Part shown: positions 38,991-51,712 of the stretch, one piece after another
Position numbering within the stretch: position 1 is the first letter of the stretch
Layout: each line of letters begins with the position of its first letter
Origin: Anastatus disparis
Lineage: Eukaryota; Arthropoda; Insecta; Hymenoptera; Eupelmidae
Direction of reading: 5' to 3'
Assembly: GCA_017163975.1 (NCBI GenBank)
Contig: JAFFSR010000220.1
Location: 12,852,001 to 12,916,000, forward strand
DNA length: 64,000 nt
Translations under genes and position numbers: made by a program
The notes under the pieces: model-generated
What the model was told of the DNA's origin: nothing
What the model saw: the letters and a program-made list of their open reading frames with translations, nothing else
Database searches by the model: none

Positions 38991-40041
38991 TTAATTTTTA
39001 AAATCTCTCAAAAATCCTTCCTTAGATTTAGTAAAATATTTATAATTTGTGCTGAACATCTCTTTGACGTCTTTTTCTGCTCTTAGAGCCTGTAAATAAC
39101 TTTCACAATCAAATTGTTCATTGATAAAAACGAATAAACATGTGTTCAATGGTGTTTTTAATATTTTAAGATCTCTTTTTGTTATTATTTCGATCTTAAT
39201 ATTTTCAAGGACTTTTGTCGACTTCATTCCTTCATACTGTAAATGTGGCTCCTGAATGAATTTTTTCATCGATCTAGCACTTGGTACAGCAACTATTTCG
39301 CATTCTCTTTCCAACATTCTAAAATCTCTTTTTGTTATTATTTTGATTCTGATATTTTTAAGGACTTTTGTGGGCTTCATTCCTTCAAACTGTAAATTGC
39401 TACTCTCTATTGCTCTCATTTCTACTTTTTCAATGAAAATTAAATAATTGCGATGAATTGATGTATTTTTTGTGTCCTCATCAAATATTAGTAAACATTT
39501 TTCCATAGTTTTACAGCTGTGAAGAATCTCAGTTGCTGTTTTGATTCCATTAATAAAAAAATTGTTATCACCATCAATAATGACCCTATTAATCTCGATT
39601 ATGATTTTATTATTTTTCAATTGTATATTACTCCACAAAATTTCTTCATTAACTTTCATCACAAGCCACTTCCAAATACCTCCTTGCAATCACGATGCCA
39701 TACTCAATGCTATTGCATCAATCCATTGCTAAAATGTTTACCGTATTCTCAAGTTCTTTAAGCCATACATTGCTATAAAATTCTCTTATAATATTATAAA
39801 TATTTGCAAAAAGAATTACTCGATTAAAATCCTGATCCTCACTTAACAAACTAATATCTTGCGCTAATAACACTTGACTTGATTCAGGAGCTACCTGACC
39901 GTATTGAGAAAAATATGCGTCATTCTCACTACGCTGCCATGTTGCATTTTCTAATTCTTTTATACGCACCTCGAGCGTTTTTCGCTCTTCGTGACGATAT
40001 TCCTTTTGTCGTTCAATTTCCAACTTTAATCGATCTACTTA
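38991..40041 (-). pseudogene. Unrecognised ORF inside the TIR element, frameshifted
   Basis: Two minus-strand frames appear to be one broken gene. The 5' part (about 40041-39718) encodes a charged, probably coiled-coil segment (IERQKEYRHEERKTLEVRIK) and then about 80 residues ending NILAMD. The 3' part (39689-38991, 232 codons) begins LQGGIWKWLVMKVNEEI. Between them a frame change and at least one stop interrupt a continuous-looking reading (WIDAIALSMAS then stop). The 3' part has an internal 51-residue duplication. It is not recognised as any transposase, integrase or host family; the function is unknown. Confidence 0.5.
39158..39403 (-). repeat. In-frame 153-bp tandem duplication in the unknown ORF
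   Basis: Two copies offset by 153 bp (51 codons) encode FEGMKPTKVLKNIRIKIITK and YEGMKSTKVLENIKIEIITK. The nucleotide copies differ at several positions, mostly conservatively at the protein level, which suggests the duplication was once under selection. Confidence 0.85.
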
Positions 40042-43000
40042 ACTTATTTTTTATAATCTTTCACTTGTATTTCAATATAAAAATCAATCGTCAAAAATAG
40101 TTTTCTTAAACGTCGTTATAAAAGTTCACTTAAACTTTGCATAACCACCATCTACCCACCCCCGTTTCTCAGGATACAATCTACAAACACCGAATTCTTA
40201 GGAATTAAATTAAAGTCTTTACATAAAAAAAATATTTCTCTTTTTTCATCTTTTCATAAAGCACGACTCACTACTTTTCTTTAATCGATCCGTATCCATC
40301 CCACTTCCAAATTGTTAAACTATATATATAATTTAACGATAATAAAAATAGAGAAATGCGAAAGAATAAGTAAAATGTTTAAAACAAATGCGAGACTGAT
40401 GAGATTCATGAGATGCACGTAAATATTTAAAGAAAATGTATGTATTTTTTACGAAAGTGCGTGTATGTCCTTTCATAGGTGTTTTAGTTCGAATGTGGGA
40501 TTCGGTCGTATAATATAAAAGGAAAAATAAAAAAAACTATACGAAACAATTGAAACATATACGCGATTGATCGACCAATTGTATAACATGAAAATCGCGG
40601 TTTCGTCACACTTTGCCCGCTGTGTTCTTCGCTAAGTCAGTTTAGTTGACTTTTTCCTCTGTAAAGTTTATATTTTGATGAAATATTTTGTACAGTCGAA
40701 CTCTTGAAACTACCTTGCGCCTTGATGGATCTTTAACAAATAAGTGAAATACATGCAGCTGTTATTTTTTTTCTTTGTTTTTTTTTTCGTTTTGTCGAAA
40801 GATTTACTTGCGATTCGAACTGATCGTTAATTAGAGTAGCTCGTTTATCAAAACCTTTTTTTTCTTTTTGTAACGTTTATTTATATAATATTGTTTAGCG
40901 TTTTTGGGAATAATTTTTTTCTTTCAAATTAAAGTTGTAAATAATTTTGTGTAATTTTTATTTGATTAATTAAGAATCACGTATCTAGTTATAAATCCTA
41001 ATAGACGCATTGATTACGATTTAACTTTATTCATTTGTAAGGATGCAACAAATTTTTTATTGTAAATTGTTTTCCTCGCGAATATTTATTTCTTTTTTTT
41101 CATCTGTTATACGAAAACATAATTCACAAACTTGTTTTTTTGAGGTAAAGTTGGATAAGCATATATATTTTTTATGTGGTTCGTTCCACAAAGCAAAAAC
41201 AATGCGTCGTTGATTAGCGCTGCAAACACATAAGTTTTTAATGTATATATTTTTCATTTAAAATAGCATTTGTTTCTCACGATCTGCTTATCATATGTAC
41301 AAAGAATATTTAATGATAATGGCGTCAACGACACTTTGTGTATTACTCAGAAAAAATACGGGTTGCTTAAATTATTTTTCTTTCTTTTAAGGAATCACTC
41401 TGTATTTATGACATTTTTATCAGTATTTACTTTATTAAATTAATTTTAAAATATATGAAATTATACGTCTTAAAATTCTTTATTAATTATTTCTAAAATT
41501 GTACAATGTTTGTTAAAAAAGAAACTATCAATTACTAACTAAAAAATTATTGTTTTATAGTAACATGATATATCAGTAACTTTAAATTAAATTGTAATAA
41601 AAATTAATATTAAAATTTTATACCAATTAGTATGTTTTATATGGAAATTAAAATTGCGATTATTCATGAATAAAAAGACAAAACTAATTTATGGAATAAT
41701 TTTATAAAACATTGTAACAAATGAATATTGCAAAGAAATTTAATCAAATAAACTTTAGATAGAAATAGTATATAAACAAATAAAGTGTTTTCTCTTTCAA
41801 ACCGTAATTTAAAAGCGCCCGATATTATTAAATTCAGAATTAACAAAAACAGGCTCTTCGTGGTGAATCGAATCCACTGTAAATCTTTGAAAAGCTGCTT
41901 TTTTTTAAGAAAAAAAAAAGGCTGCTCGGTGCTAAAACTGCCCTGCGAAATAAAAGAAAAAGAAGAATTAACAATAAAACGACACGTCCCAAAGCGTTTT
42001 GTCTCTCTCTTTGTAAAAAATAAATTTGTGGAGAAAGAAAAGAAAATGATATCCGTCGAAGGCACCTTCTCTTTCGTTAGTTTTCTTTTTAAAATTTTTT
42101 CATTGCCTTCACAATAGAGGAGAGAACGTAGACTGCTTTAGCCCAGTGAGAGCTAAGATTGATTTAAAAAAAAAGGTTGAGATTATTAAAAATCGAACGC
42201 TATTATGTAATTTTTATTGCTTTAATTATTAAATATGTTCGTTATTTTTTTAATTTATGCAAACAATGCTCACAATAATAAGTGTATAATTATTTTTTAT
42301 GTAATTTAATTTTTTTGTAACTGATAATTTGGTAGTTGATGAATTTGATATTCTTTAAAATCAATATACAAAAATTGTTTGATAATATTTTCCATTTAAC
42401 TAAATTCTAAATTTAAATAATATCTTCATTATGAAATTGACGTTAATTATTAAAGCATTTAAAAATTTACATAGCAGTGTTGCTTATTTAATACGGTTTT
42501 TTTTAAGAAGGAAAGGTAGTTATCGACGAGATCCGAAACGATTATAATTGATGGTTTTTAAAAAAATATGGAAGGATGAACAAAAAGATTAAAATAAAAA
42601 TAAACTAAACTATTATATACTATGCGAGCAACGCAATATAGAGTTGAGAGAAAAAAAAATAACTAGATACATTGAGCCTCAAATACAAGACTGATTAGCT
42701 AAACCCCTCCCTTCCTGTATAAACACAAATGTAATCTCCCACAGTTTATAAGTTTAAAAAAAAGTAATTAATAACCGTTCGAAGTTAATGTCGAAAAGGA
42801 AATTCGTTTCTTTTAAAGAAGAAAAAAAGTTTATCAGTAACATAACTGATTGTAAATCGTATAAAAATAAAGAAAATTAAATGCGATTATGGTGAAAGTT
42901 CCGACAACTGTTTTCATCCAAGGAAACTCGATTCCTTTTTGTCATTCACTCGAAAAAATATAAACATACCCGCTTGTAAGTGTATATAATTATTACATAG

Positions 43001-46000
43001 TCTAATGTATAATGAAAAAAAACATTAATAAGTAAAAAAAAAACATACAAGTAATCGTAACAAAGATCGAAGTACCAGTGACCTAATAGACCTATTTTAA
43101 TTGTACGCTTTACATTTATGAAAGAAAAAAGACATGTCGTATTATAAATATATATATATATTATACATATATGAATATATGTTTTTAAACGAGAATAAAA
43201 AAAAAGAAAATGAAGTGCGCGCGCGATTTATGAATTAATTATTAAATTACTTTAAGGTGACAAAATTGTACAGGTAATAAGACGTATCAAGATTTATTCT
43301 ATAATAGGGATGTTAAGCAAGATAAAAAAAAGAAACAACCACATTGTTGTGGCTCGACCTATATACGTAATTTATTACAAATAAAAAAAACAGTGTACCT
43401 TCATTTTCACCTCATTTATTTTTGTTGTTCATGAAGTTTAAAAGAAAAAATTAAGAAAAAAAGAAAAACAAAGAAGTCATGAAAACGATGATCGACATAA
43501 AAACCGACTGCGATGCATCGCTCTCTTTGACTTTCTCTCTTTTTTTTCCTCTATATCTCTAATTTTTATTGTACAAGCGAGTTAAAAAAAATAATCATCA
43601 TTAATTATAAAAAAATATGTTTGTATTGTAAATCTCCGTTCTAGATTGTAAGTCGATGATTTTTTGTTTTTAATTTTTATCATCGAAGAATTCCTTTATT
43701 GTAAAATAGTAATCGCGTAAAGGACTGAACATATAGGTAAATATGTATGTATATATATTTATATATATAAACATATATAAATATATATACATATGTAGTG
43801 TATCTCTAAGTCTTTTGAAGGTGTTCCATAGAAATGAATTTTTTTTTTAAATACTTATTAATAAACTACAGATCTTATATATGTTCAGTTTTTGTTACCA
43901 CTAATTCGTATTTGTAACTGCGTCGATAAGATACCTTTAATGACGTTCATTTTGATGAAAATTCATCAACTGAAACTCATGACAAATTTTTTAAGAAACT
44001 TTTTATTATTAAGTTAACTGAAATCGTATATTATATATATATATATTATTTTTTTTTTGCAATTTGAAAGTCATCAATTGTCAACTAAGCGACTTTATAA
44101 GAACATTAAGATTTTTTATTTACGATTATAATTGTGTAATTTTTTTCTATGTTTATGTACAATTATTTAATAAGAATTTTGAGTTTGCAATATAAGCACT
44201 TGTAAATAATTTATATTAATGAATCTTTATAAATAAATTGTGTCAATATGAAATTCAGTTAATTTTTTTATGCTTTACTATGTTTTTTTTAATCATAAGA
44301 AAAACGTACTACAAAATGTACCATTATAAATCATCAATAAAAAATTGTTGCTATATTTGCAAAAAAAAACTAACTCAACTTAACTAAAATACGCTTGTTT
44401 CAAATCATCGTTCAAAAAGCTCAAAAATAATCTCTTTATAAAATTAATCAAACATTTAGTCGGCAATTTATGGACTTTCACTTTTCTCTTTAAAATAAAC
44501 TAAAAGCTCTATTCGCACCTTTGTAAATCAAAAATAAAAAAAAAAGAAGAGTTTCTTTCATTTACAAAAGAAAAAGAGGTCGCACACATAATCGCATAAA
44601 AAAAGTCATCGCAGTTTGGTTTTCGATCATCAAAAAAAAGAGTACCGCGGCATCATATCGATTTCCTTGTACATAGGAATCCTTTTTATTTACATTATAA
44701 TTTTTATTTTCTATTCATTCGTTTTTTTTTTTGTTACCAAGATACAATATACGTAAAAACACTTAGACATTAAAGATTATTGAAAAAAATAAATAAATAT
44801 TACTTTTTGTACGCCCCTATCATTTGTACCGTCTATTGTTATAGAAATACATATATTTATGATTTGAGCGAAAATCGATTGATATTGTCATTACTACTTC
44901 TTTTTTCAATCGTTCCCAAATGCGCAAATCTTGAAAAAAAAACAAATCTTACGAATTTAAACAAAATTTTCTTTTTTTGTATGTAATTATATCACTTTTA
45001 CTTCTTTATTGTTTTTTTTATCAATTGTTTTATTTTAGCGAACCTTTTTTCTTTTTAGCAATTAATCCTTTCTCTTCCGTGTTAACGCGCATGTCACATG
45101 TATAAATGTTTAAAGGAAAAATGAATGACAACAATGAGCGTGAAAGAAAAAAGAGACGAGCTGAGGATATTTCTGAAAAAAAATGCGACGAAAATGTTCT
45201 TAAAACTTATATAATTATATAATTGTTACAATGAAAAAGGGCAGCAAATGCCATTTAATGAAAATAATTTGCCTGAACAGCAAAACTAAAATACACGAAA
45301 ATGAATTCTTTTCGAAGTTGTCAAAGAAAATTTAATGATCTCTAAAGAATTATAAAAGAGTATCGAATTGTTATATATAGTGCTCGTAAAGAATTCATTG
45401 TTTAATATTCTTTTGTACTGAATCAACGAGAAAGAAAGTCGTTTGAAACTCATTTTAAGGAATTTATCAACTATTAGATTATAAGAATTCACAAAGTGTT
45501 CATAAAAGAAACCCCAAGCAGTGTATAAAAGATAAAAATGTCCATTTTTGGTGGCATTTATCAATGCAAAATTCAAAATAAGAAGAAAAATACATAAAAT
45601 CCTTAAAAATAAAGTTATCAAACGAAATATTTATCGAGTCTTAACTAAAAAAAAAATAGCGGCGTTGTTCAGGCAAATAAAAACAGAAGCATTTACTCAG
45701 TTACTTCTTCAACTCGTTCTCTTTCTAAATATAAAAAAAAAACTCTTTTCTTTATCTCTCCATGAGGCGCGAAATTTTTTTCGCGTTTCATAATATAAAT
45801 ACATAAAAAAAAAACATAAATGAAATGCGTGGGAGGATGTAATGTGCGAGGCGACGCGTCTCGAAAAGCGAGCCATATTGTATAAGTGAATTTATATATA
45901 AATATACTATATTATGTATACATAAAATGAAAAATGGAAAAAAAAGATAATGTGGACATAACAGGAATTTCGATTCGGTGATTGTATGTACACCGTATGG

Positions 46001-46210
46001 AAATACTAAAGAAAACTAAGGAATATTAAAATAAAGGTAAAAGAAAAAACAAAAAAAAAATTATTAAGCCAGCGTACACCCAATGTATTATAATTAAATA
46101 GTAAAAAGCCTCGCTCGTATTCTCAAGTATTTAAGGATTTAAGATGGTTAAGTGCGTAGAGTTAATAAAATGAATAAATCTAATTATATATACATAAATG
46201 TATACATATA

Positions 46211-46290
46211 AACATTATTATTATTATTATTATTGTCATTATAATTGTCTTTATTATTATTATTATTTCTATTATTATTACTTTTATTAT
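46211..46290. repeat. (TTA)n-type microsatellite
   Basis: Imperfect TTA/TAT trinucleotide tracts, with a second (AAT)n tract at about 46382-46401. Confidence 0.9.
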
Positions 46291-49200
46291 TCATTTATAA
46301 ATGGTATGAAATAAATGATTGATTATGTTTTAAAAAAAGGTATATTATAAGAGGTTGCGCGATCAAAGTTAACTTTGAGAAAATAATAATAATAATAATA
46401 AGTACTTTTCCTATACAAAATGAGAGAAACCGCGAGCTGTGTTCGTACGTCGAATAAAGAAAAAATAAACAAATAAGAATTAAAAAACAAAGAACGTTAC
46501 ACCGAAAAAGAAAAAAAAGATATTGATTCTTTTTTTTTCTCTTTGAAAATCACAGTTGCAATGAAGCTTAGCGGTTTTCTTTCTTCTGTTACATCTTTTT
46601 CGAATTCATACAATGTAAATTGCAACAAAAAGAAAAAGGAAATATACCTTTTACGTTCGTTTCTTCCTAATTTTCTCATCATGATCAACAAAATTTCATA
46701 GCAAACCAAAGGGTTTTAAGAAACATTTTAGTTATGAATGACAGTGTTTGTTCATATTTTGATTTGATGTTATAAAATATGTGTTCATTTAATGAAAAAG
46801 TACTAACTTTTTCACTGAAATTTTGTCGCTAGTAATTTTCGAAAAGTTATTATCAATATTGTTACATGAATTACAATTTATATATTTCATGTTTCGTCTT
46901 CCATCTGTAATGTGTTCTTGAGCTTTTCAAACGTTATAAAAAATTTATTTGAATGAGCATCAATGTCAAATTAGCATTTCAATTTTATTCTCATTTACAC
47001 ATAAAAACATGTTAATCCAGAATGTAATCTTTGTTAACTTTGGGTATTAATTTGCATGAAGAAATTGATTTTATAAACATGTGCAATAAACAAAAATATT
47101 TAAAAAGTACAATAGGAAGATAGTTGATTAAATCATATTAAAGAATAATTTCATGCTTCTACTTTGTAATAATTTACTACTTAATGCAATGAAATATATA
47201 ATCTTTGGATTATGCATTGCATTACATATAATTATCGTGTTTAAATTTTTCAAAATATAATTAATTTATTAATATTGAATTATTGTTTGTATTGATTAGT
47301 ATTAAAATAAATTTATCAAAATACGGACAAACATAATTAAAAAAAATTTTCATTAGTGAAGAAAAATAAAAAAAAAGTTGAAAAATTAATTTCTAATTTC
47401 ATTATTGATTAAGTTTTTTTTTATTTATCATCCAAATCAAAGAAAAACATTTATTATTTTTTCTGAGATCAATAAAATCTTTCCGTACTTCTTATTGAAA
47501 AAAGTCACTTGATTAAATGAGTTTCTTTTTTCTTGACGAATATGGGATGATTTACATTATAATTGTACCCAAGTGCATTAGTTTATATGCACCGACGATC
47601 ATGATAAGAGAAAATGAAAAAAAAAAAAAATTACCTGAGATATATTTGACGAATAAACAGAAAAGTCATATATACAATCGACAGGAAGAAACGAAACAGA
47701 AAATTTTCAACGAGAAGGAAAAGCGAAGAGCTTTTACAATTGTATACCCATTTTTTTATGTTTTTCTTCTCTTTTGTAAAATGGATTTATATATAGAGGA
47801 GATTTGAAAAAAAAAACAAAATAAAATAAAAATAAATAATAATAAACGACGAAACGAAGCTGTATGATGTAATTGATCACACGTGCCGCTTCCTGCGTCT
47901 CGCTTTGGTGTGCTTATTTATTATAAATTTTGTAAATATTGTACAAGACATTTCGATCAAATACACAGAAGAACATTTCATACACTATTAAATAAATTGA
48001 TCGTTTATTATGTTTATTTCAAATTACCCTTTCCCAATTTGTTTATACTTTATGAAATTAAAATTTTTAAGTTTCACACTTTTGTTTATCTTCACAAATT
48101 ATTTACATTCAAGATTTTTATGTTTAGGAGAAAATTTATAAAAATCATATTTTTAATTAAAAATAAATTATTTCATTTTATGAGTAATAAGATAAAGTAA
48201 AATGAGCTAAGCATTTCACATGATGAAAAATTGCTTTATTATAAAATTGAAAGTTGTTAGATAAGAGTTGAAAAAATTTATTAAAAAATTTATCTCACAC
48301 TGATTGTCCCTCGTTATCTTTAAAAAATATCGTAGAAAATAGTGTAAAAGCATTTTGTTGTTGATATAATTTTTAATTTCTATACACATAAAACAAGATA
48401 AAATTATAAAAGTAAAAATTGTTTTTTAAATCGCATTGAAGGTTTTATTTTTAACGTTATTCTTTTTGTTTAATGTTTTACGTTCAAAGTTAAAGAAACT
48501 TTTAATATTAACTATCAAGGCTCATTTTAAACATTGTGAATCATGAAAATATTTTCAATTTTATAAAAAATATATTTTATTTTTTCTACATTTTTTACAA
48601 AAAGAAAATATTGAAACAATTTTCTATGTATTTAAAAAAAAATGATAATAAGTTGTTAACAATATGTAAAAAATACATGTATTGTATTGTGCCCAAGTTA
48701 ATGTTTAAAAATTTCAAAAAATTAACTATACAAGCGCGAATAAATAAAAACATTTCTTATAACTGTATTAAATACAGCCAACATTATTTATCATAATCAA
48801 CAACAGATACTGGTATTAGTTCAAAACTTAATTTTAGCAAATCGATAGATTATTAATTAATATTAGTAGCTTAGTTAACACTCCAAGGCGATTGAAAATT
48901 GATTGTGTACTGAATCATGATGAAAAAATCTTTAAACAGCGCGGAAATCAAAGGTTTATGATGTGATAGTACTTGCATGTATAGATTATTTATTTTTAAT
49001 TAATTATTTATCTTTATATCTGAAGTAATGAGTCACTTTTTCGCTTGGAGAAAAAGAATTTTTAGAATTTATCAATGTGCCTATATATAGTCAGAGTACC
49101 ATGTTTATTGTTAACAAAAAGAAGCATGTTTCGTGATTTTTTGTAAAAAAAATGAAGGATTCTCCAAAGTACTATGCGAGGGAGCTACATAGGAATTGAC

Positions 49201-49295
49201 TTTATGTGGAAAGTCTAACCATAAACTAATATGTATGAGCACAGTCTTAAAATGCTTTAACTAGTGATAAAACTGCTATTTTTTTTTTTTTTAAT

Positions 49296-49482
49296 TTTAA
49301 CGTCACTGTATTTATGCTATCATATTGATGCTAATTAGCGACGAAGGTCATCAGAGTGTTTGTGAACAAAGCACATGTAACGTACAGTGGTGTTTGTATC
49401 AATCGGCTAAGAGCGGGACTCGAACTCGAAACCTCGAGATTACGAATCCACCACGGTACCAAATGAGCCACTGACGGCCTTT
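49296..49482 (-). repeat. tRNA-derived SINE, copy 4 (reverse)
   Basis: Full-length reverse copy: tail TTTTAACGTCACTG at the left, B box as GGGACTCGAAC (49415-49425) and head ending GAGCCACTGACGGCC at the right. Confidence 0.87.
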
Positions 49483-50804
49483 ATATAAATATGTTATTCT
49501 TCATGTAAATAAGTTTAGATATGCTAATTTTCATCGCACTTAAAACTAACATATCACTATTTGTTTGAAAATTTGTAACTTTCTATTTAATTGCCAAACA
49601 CTAATCGTACTGTTATATTCTTTCTAGAGATAATAAAACTTGCAACTCTTGTCAAGACACGTCGTAATATTTTTTATTAGATTTCTTTCTATAACGGTTA
49701 ATCATTTTCATAACATATTTAAAAAATTTACTGTTTGGTTATTTGTACAACCTACGAATTGAGACTTTTTTGTTATGATATTTTTGGAAGTATCGTCTTT
49801 AAAAAAAAATAAAAACTTTTTAGCATTTTAAAACTAAATATAAAAAATTTTCATCAATTTCTCTTCAGTCAACTCTTGATACAATGAAAGGTCCTAAATA
49901 AATGTATTTAGTTGAAAATTTACTTAAAACATATTTATAATGGTTAGGTTTAAAATTTTTTTTTTATTCGATTTATTTATTCAAATACAATAAGTACTCT
50001 CAACAACTTTAAAATACGTAATAGTTAATATATGGACAAAAATTTTTCTATTATTATTTCAAATTTATTGTAAATTTTCATTATTTTCTTTTTCGAGAGA
50101 AATATCTATTCTACACTTTATAAAATACTGATTTTATTGAAAAAATCATTTTGATCATAATTTTTTCATTCTTTTATATTTAATTAATTATATTGTCATT
50201 CAAAAATATACATTATTAATCATTATAAAATCATTATGTTTATTTTTAAAATGAAATTTGTGCATTTAATAAATCTTTATATAATGCACTTACTTTAAAA
50301 AGTGCGTATCGTTGCAGATAAGCTGATAATGTATTAAATGAAGATAATAATCTGATATCTATCAAATCAGTGAGCGATTATAAAATAAAGATCTTGAAGT
50401 ATTAAAGATTTAGTTTGGTTTTAGATATTTACAAAACATTGGATTAGAACAACGTGCATATTGCAATATATCCATTTCATCGAAACAAATAAAAGTTTTG
50501 CAGTGATCAGGTAAAATAATAGTACATTGTACAATATTTCATAAAATTAGTCAATATCATAAAATTTAGCAGTTAATTTCGTTTTAATTTTTTAAATTTG
50601 TTTAATTATTTGGTTATAGTAAATTTTATATTTTAATTTTGAATGAAATAGTAAAATTATTATAATTGAGGCACTTAATAATAACTATACAAAATTATAA
50701 TGTAATGCGCTAAATAATAAAAAATTAATATCTTATACTTTAAACTTTTACCTTTTTAAAATAGTAATAAACTTTAAATTTTTTGTAATTTTCATAGCAT
50801 CAAT

Positions 50805-51437
50805 ATGAGCATCAGCGAGCATGAACATGTCACATGGAAAGAAACGGACATAACGACAGCGCAACAGAAATTATTAAGGGATATGCATGAAATTTTAGTA
50901 AGCCAACAATCAAGTGATGTAACGATCATCGTGAACGGCGTTACACGTTTTCAAGCGCATTCGGCTTTTCTTGCAATCCGTTGTCCAGAATTGTTTTATT
51001 TGGGGAGAACATCAGAAGTGATTTCAAAGAAGAAAAAAAAGTCTGAAAAATCCCAACCGCAGTCAGAAAATTTAGTTATCCATCTAAATAATATCGACGA
51101 GATGCTGATTGATCAAGTGTTAAAATATGTGTATACAGGTCAAGTCGATCAAATTGATCGAATGTCCAAAGAACTATTGAAATTAGCCATAACTTATAAA
51201 TTAAACGAATTAAAAGATATGTGCGAAGATGCTCTATGTATTGACTTGAACGATGACAATTGCGTCGAATATTTTATTTTTGCTGATAAGTATAACGCGC
51301 ACAAGTTAAGGCGCATAGCTAAAAATTTTATAAGGAATAATCGACGAAAAATCGTCTATACAACATCTTTCAAAGAATTATCAGATAAATCTTTATTAAA
51401 CGAAATCGTTCAGTATATGGTTGCAGAAGATGAGTAA
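50805..51437 (+). CDS. BTB/POZ domain protein, speckle-type-like, lacking MATH
   Basis: A 210-residue intronless gene. Residues about 25-160 form a BTB fold: SSDVTIIVNGVTRFQAHSAF, IDEMLIDQVLKYVYTGQVDQ and LLKLAITYKLNELKDMCEDA, closely patterned on the SPOP/TdPOZ group, then a 3-box/BACK-like helix region (NCVEYFIFADKYNAHKLRRI). Relatives are Cullin-3 ubiquitin-ligase adaptors. The usual N-terminal MATH substrate-binding domain is absent, and a lysine-rich insert (SKKKKKSEK) occupies a BTB loop. An acceptor-like TTTTCATAG at 50790-50798, just before the ATG, suggests a spliced 5'UTR. Several paralogs of this family are common in insects; intact coding suggests a functional gene. Confidence 0.85.
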   Translation: MSISEHEHVTWKETDITTAQQKLLRDMHEILVSQQSSDVTIIVNGVTRFQAHSAFLAIRCPELFYLGRTSEVISKKKKKSEKSQPQSENLVIHLNNIDEMLIDQVLKYVYTGQVDQIDRMSKELLKLAITYKLNELKDMCEDALCIDLNDDNCVEYFIFADKYNAHKLRRIAKNFIRNNRRKIVYTTSFKELSDKSLLNEIVQYMVAEDE

Positions 51438-51706
51438 AATATTAATTAATGCTTTGTATTAAAAGATTATGAATTGGATATCGATTTTGTATTTAATATT
51501 ACGAAGTTGTTTTAAATTTTGATATTCTATTACAATAATTTACATTAATTTACAAATCGTTTTTTAACTAATACGTTTATACAATTCTTTGTATATTTTA
51601 AATGTAAGTAATTTTATAAGAATATGTAATAATGCTAATAATTATTATATTTTTTGCTGTTTAAATATTTAAATAGCGAATAGATAAAGATATATATTTT
51701 GTAATG

Positions 51707-51712
51707 AATAAA
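51707..51712 (+). promoter_or_regulatory. Likely poly(A) signal of the BTB gene
   Basis: AATAAA in an AT-rich context 270 bp downstream of the BTB stop codon; it could equally be a chance match. Confidence 0.4.

Larger units (their letters stand above)
38691..40337. mobile_element. TIR-bounded insertion with 6-bp target duplication
   Basis: GTTAAATTATATATATAGTT at 38691-38710 is the exact reverse complement of 40318-40337. GATAAT directly abuts both outer edges (38685-38690 and 40338-40343). The 1.65-kb element carries a broken minus-strand ORF. The TIRs contain a (TA)n core, so part of the symmetry is low-complexity, but the combination with a matching 6-bp duplication is unlikely by chance. 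The superfamily is unknown; 6-bp duplications occur in Polinton and IS3EU elements, among others, and no matching protein is recognised. Confidence 0.6.
40344..50795. other. Intergenic DNA, 10 kb, few features
   Basis: Strongly AT-rich, with poly(A)/(T) runs, (TAA)n/(TTA)n microsatellites at 46.2-46.4 kb, short (TA)n tracts near 43.15, 43.75 and 44.03 kb, and one SINE at 49.3-49.5 kb. Open frames in this stretch are lysine/isoleucine/phenylalanine-rich and look like chance ORFs in AT-rich DNA. Confidence 0.6.

Noticed and set aside
41057..41257. 66-codon minus ORF with several cysteines (CVCSANQRR, CELCFR)
   Set aside because: The cysteine spacing does not fit a known zinc finger, and there is no supporting context.
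41664..42117. Long overlapping ORFs on both strands (133 and 110 codons)
   Set aside because: Both are Lys/Phe/Leu-rich low-complexity products of poly(A)/(T) tracts, with no domain pattern and no conserved-looking motif.
47883..48796. 105- and 86-codon plus-strand ORFs
   Set aside because: Ile/Phe/Lys/Asn-dominated translations typical of AT-rich non-coding DNA; no splice sites or motifs.
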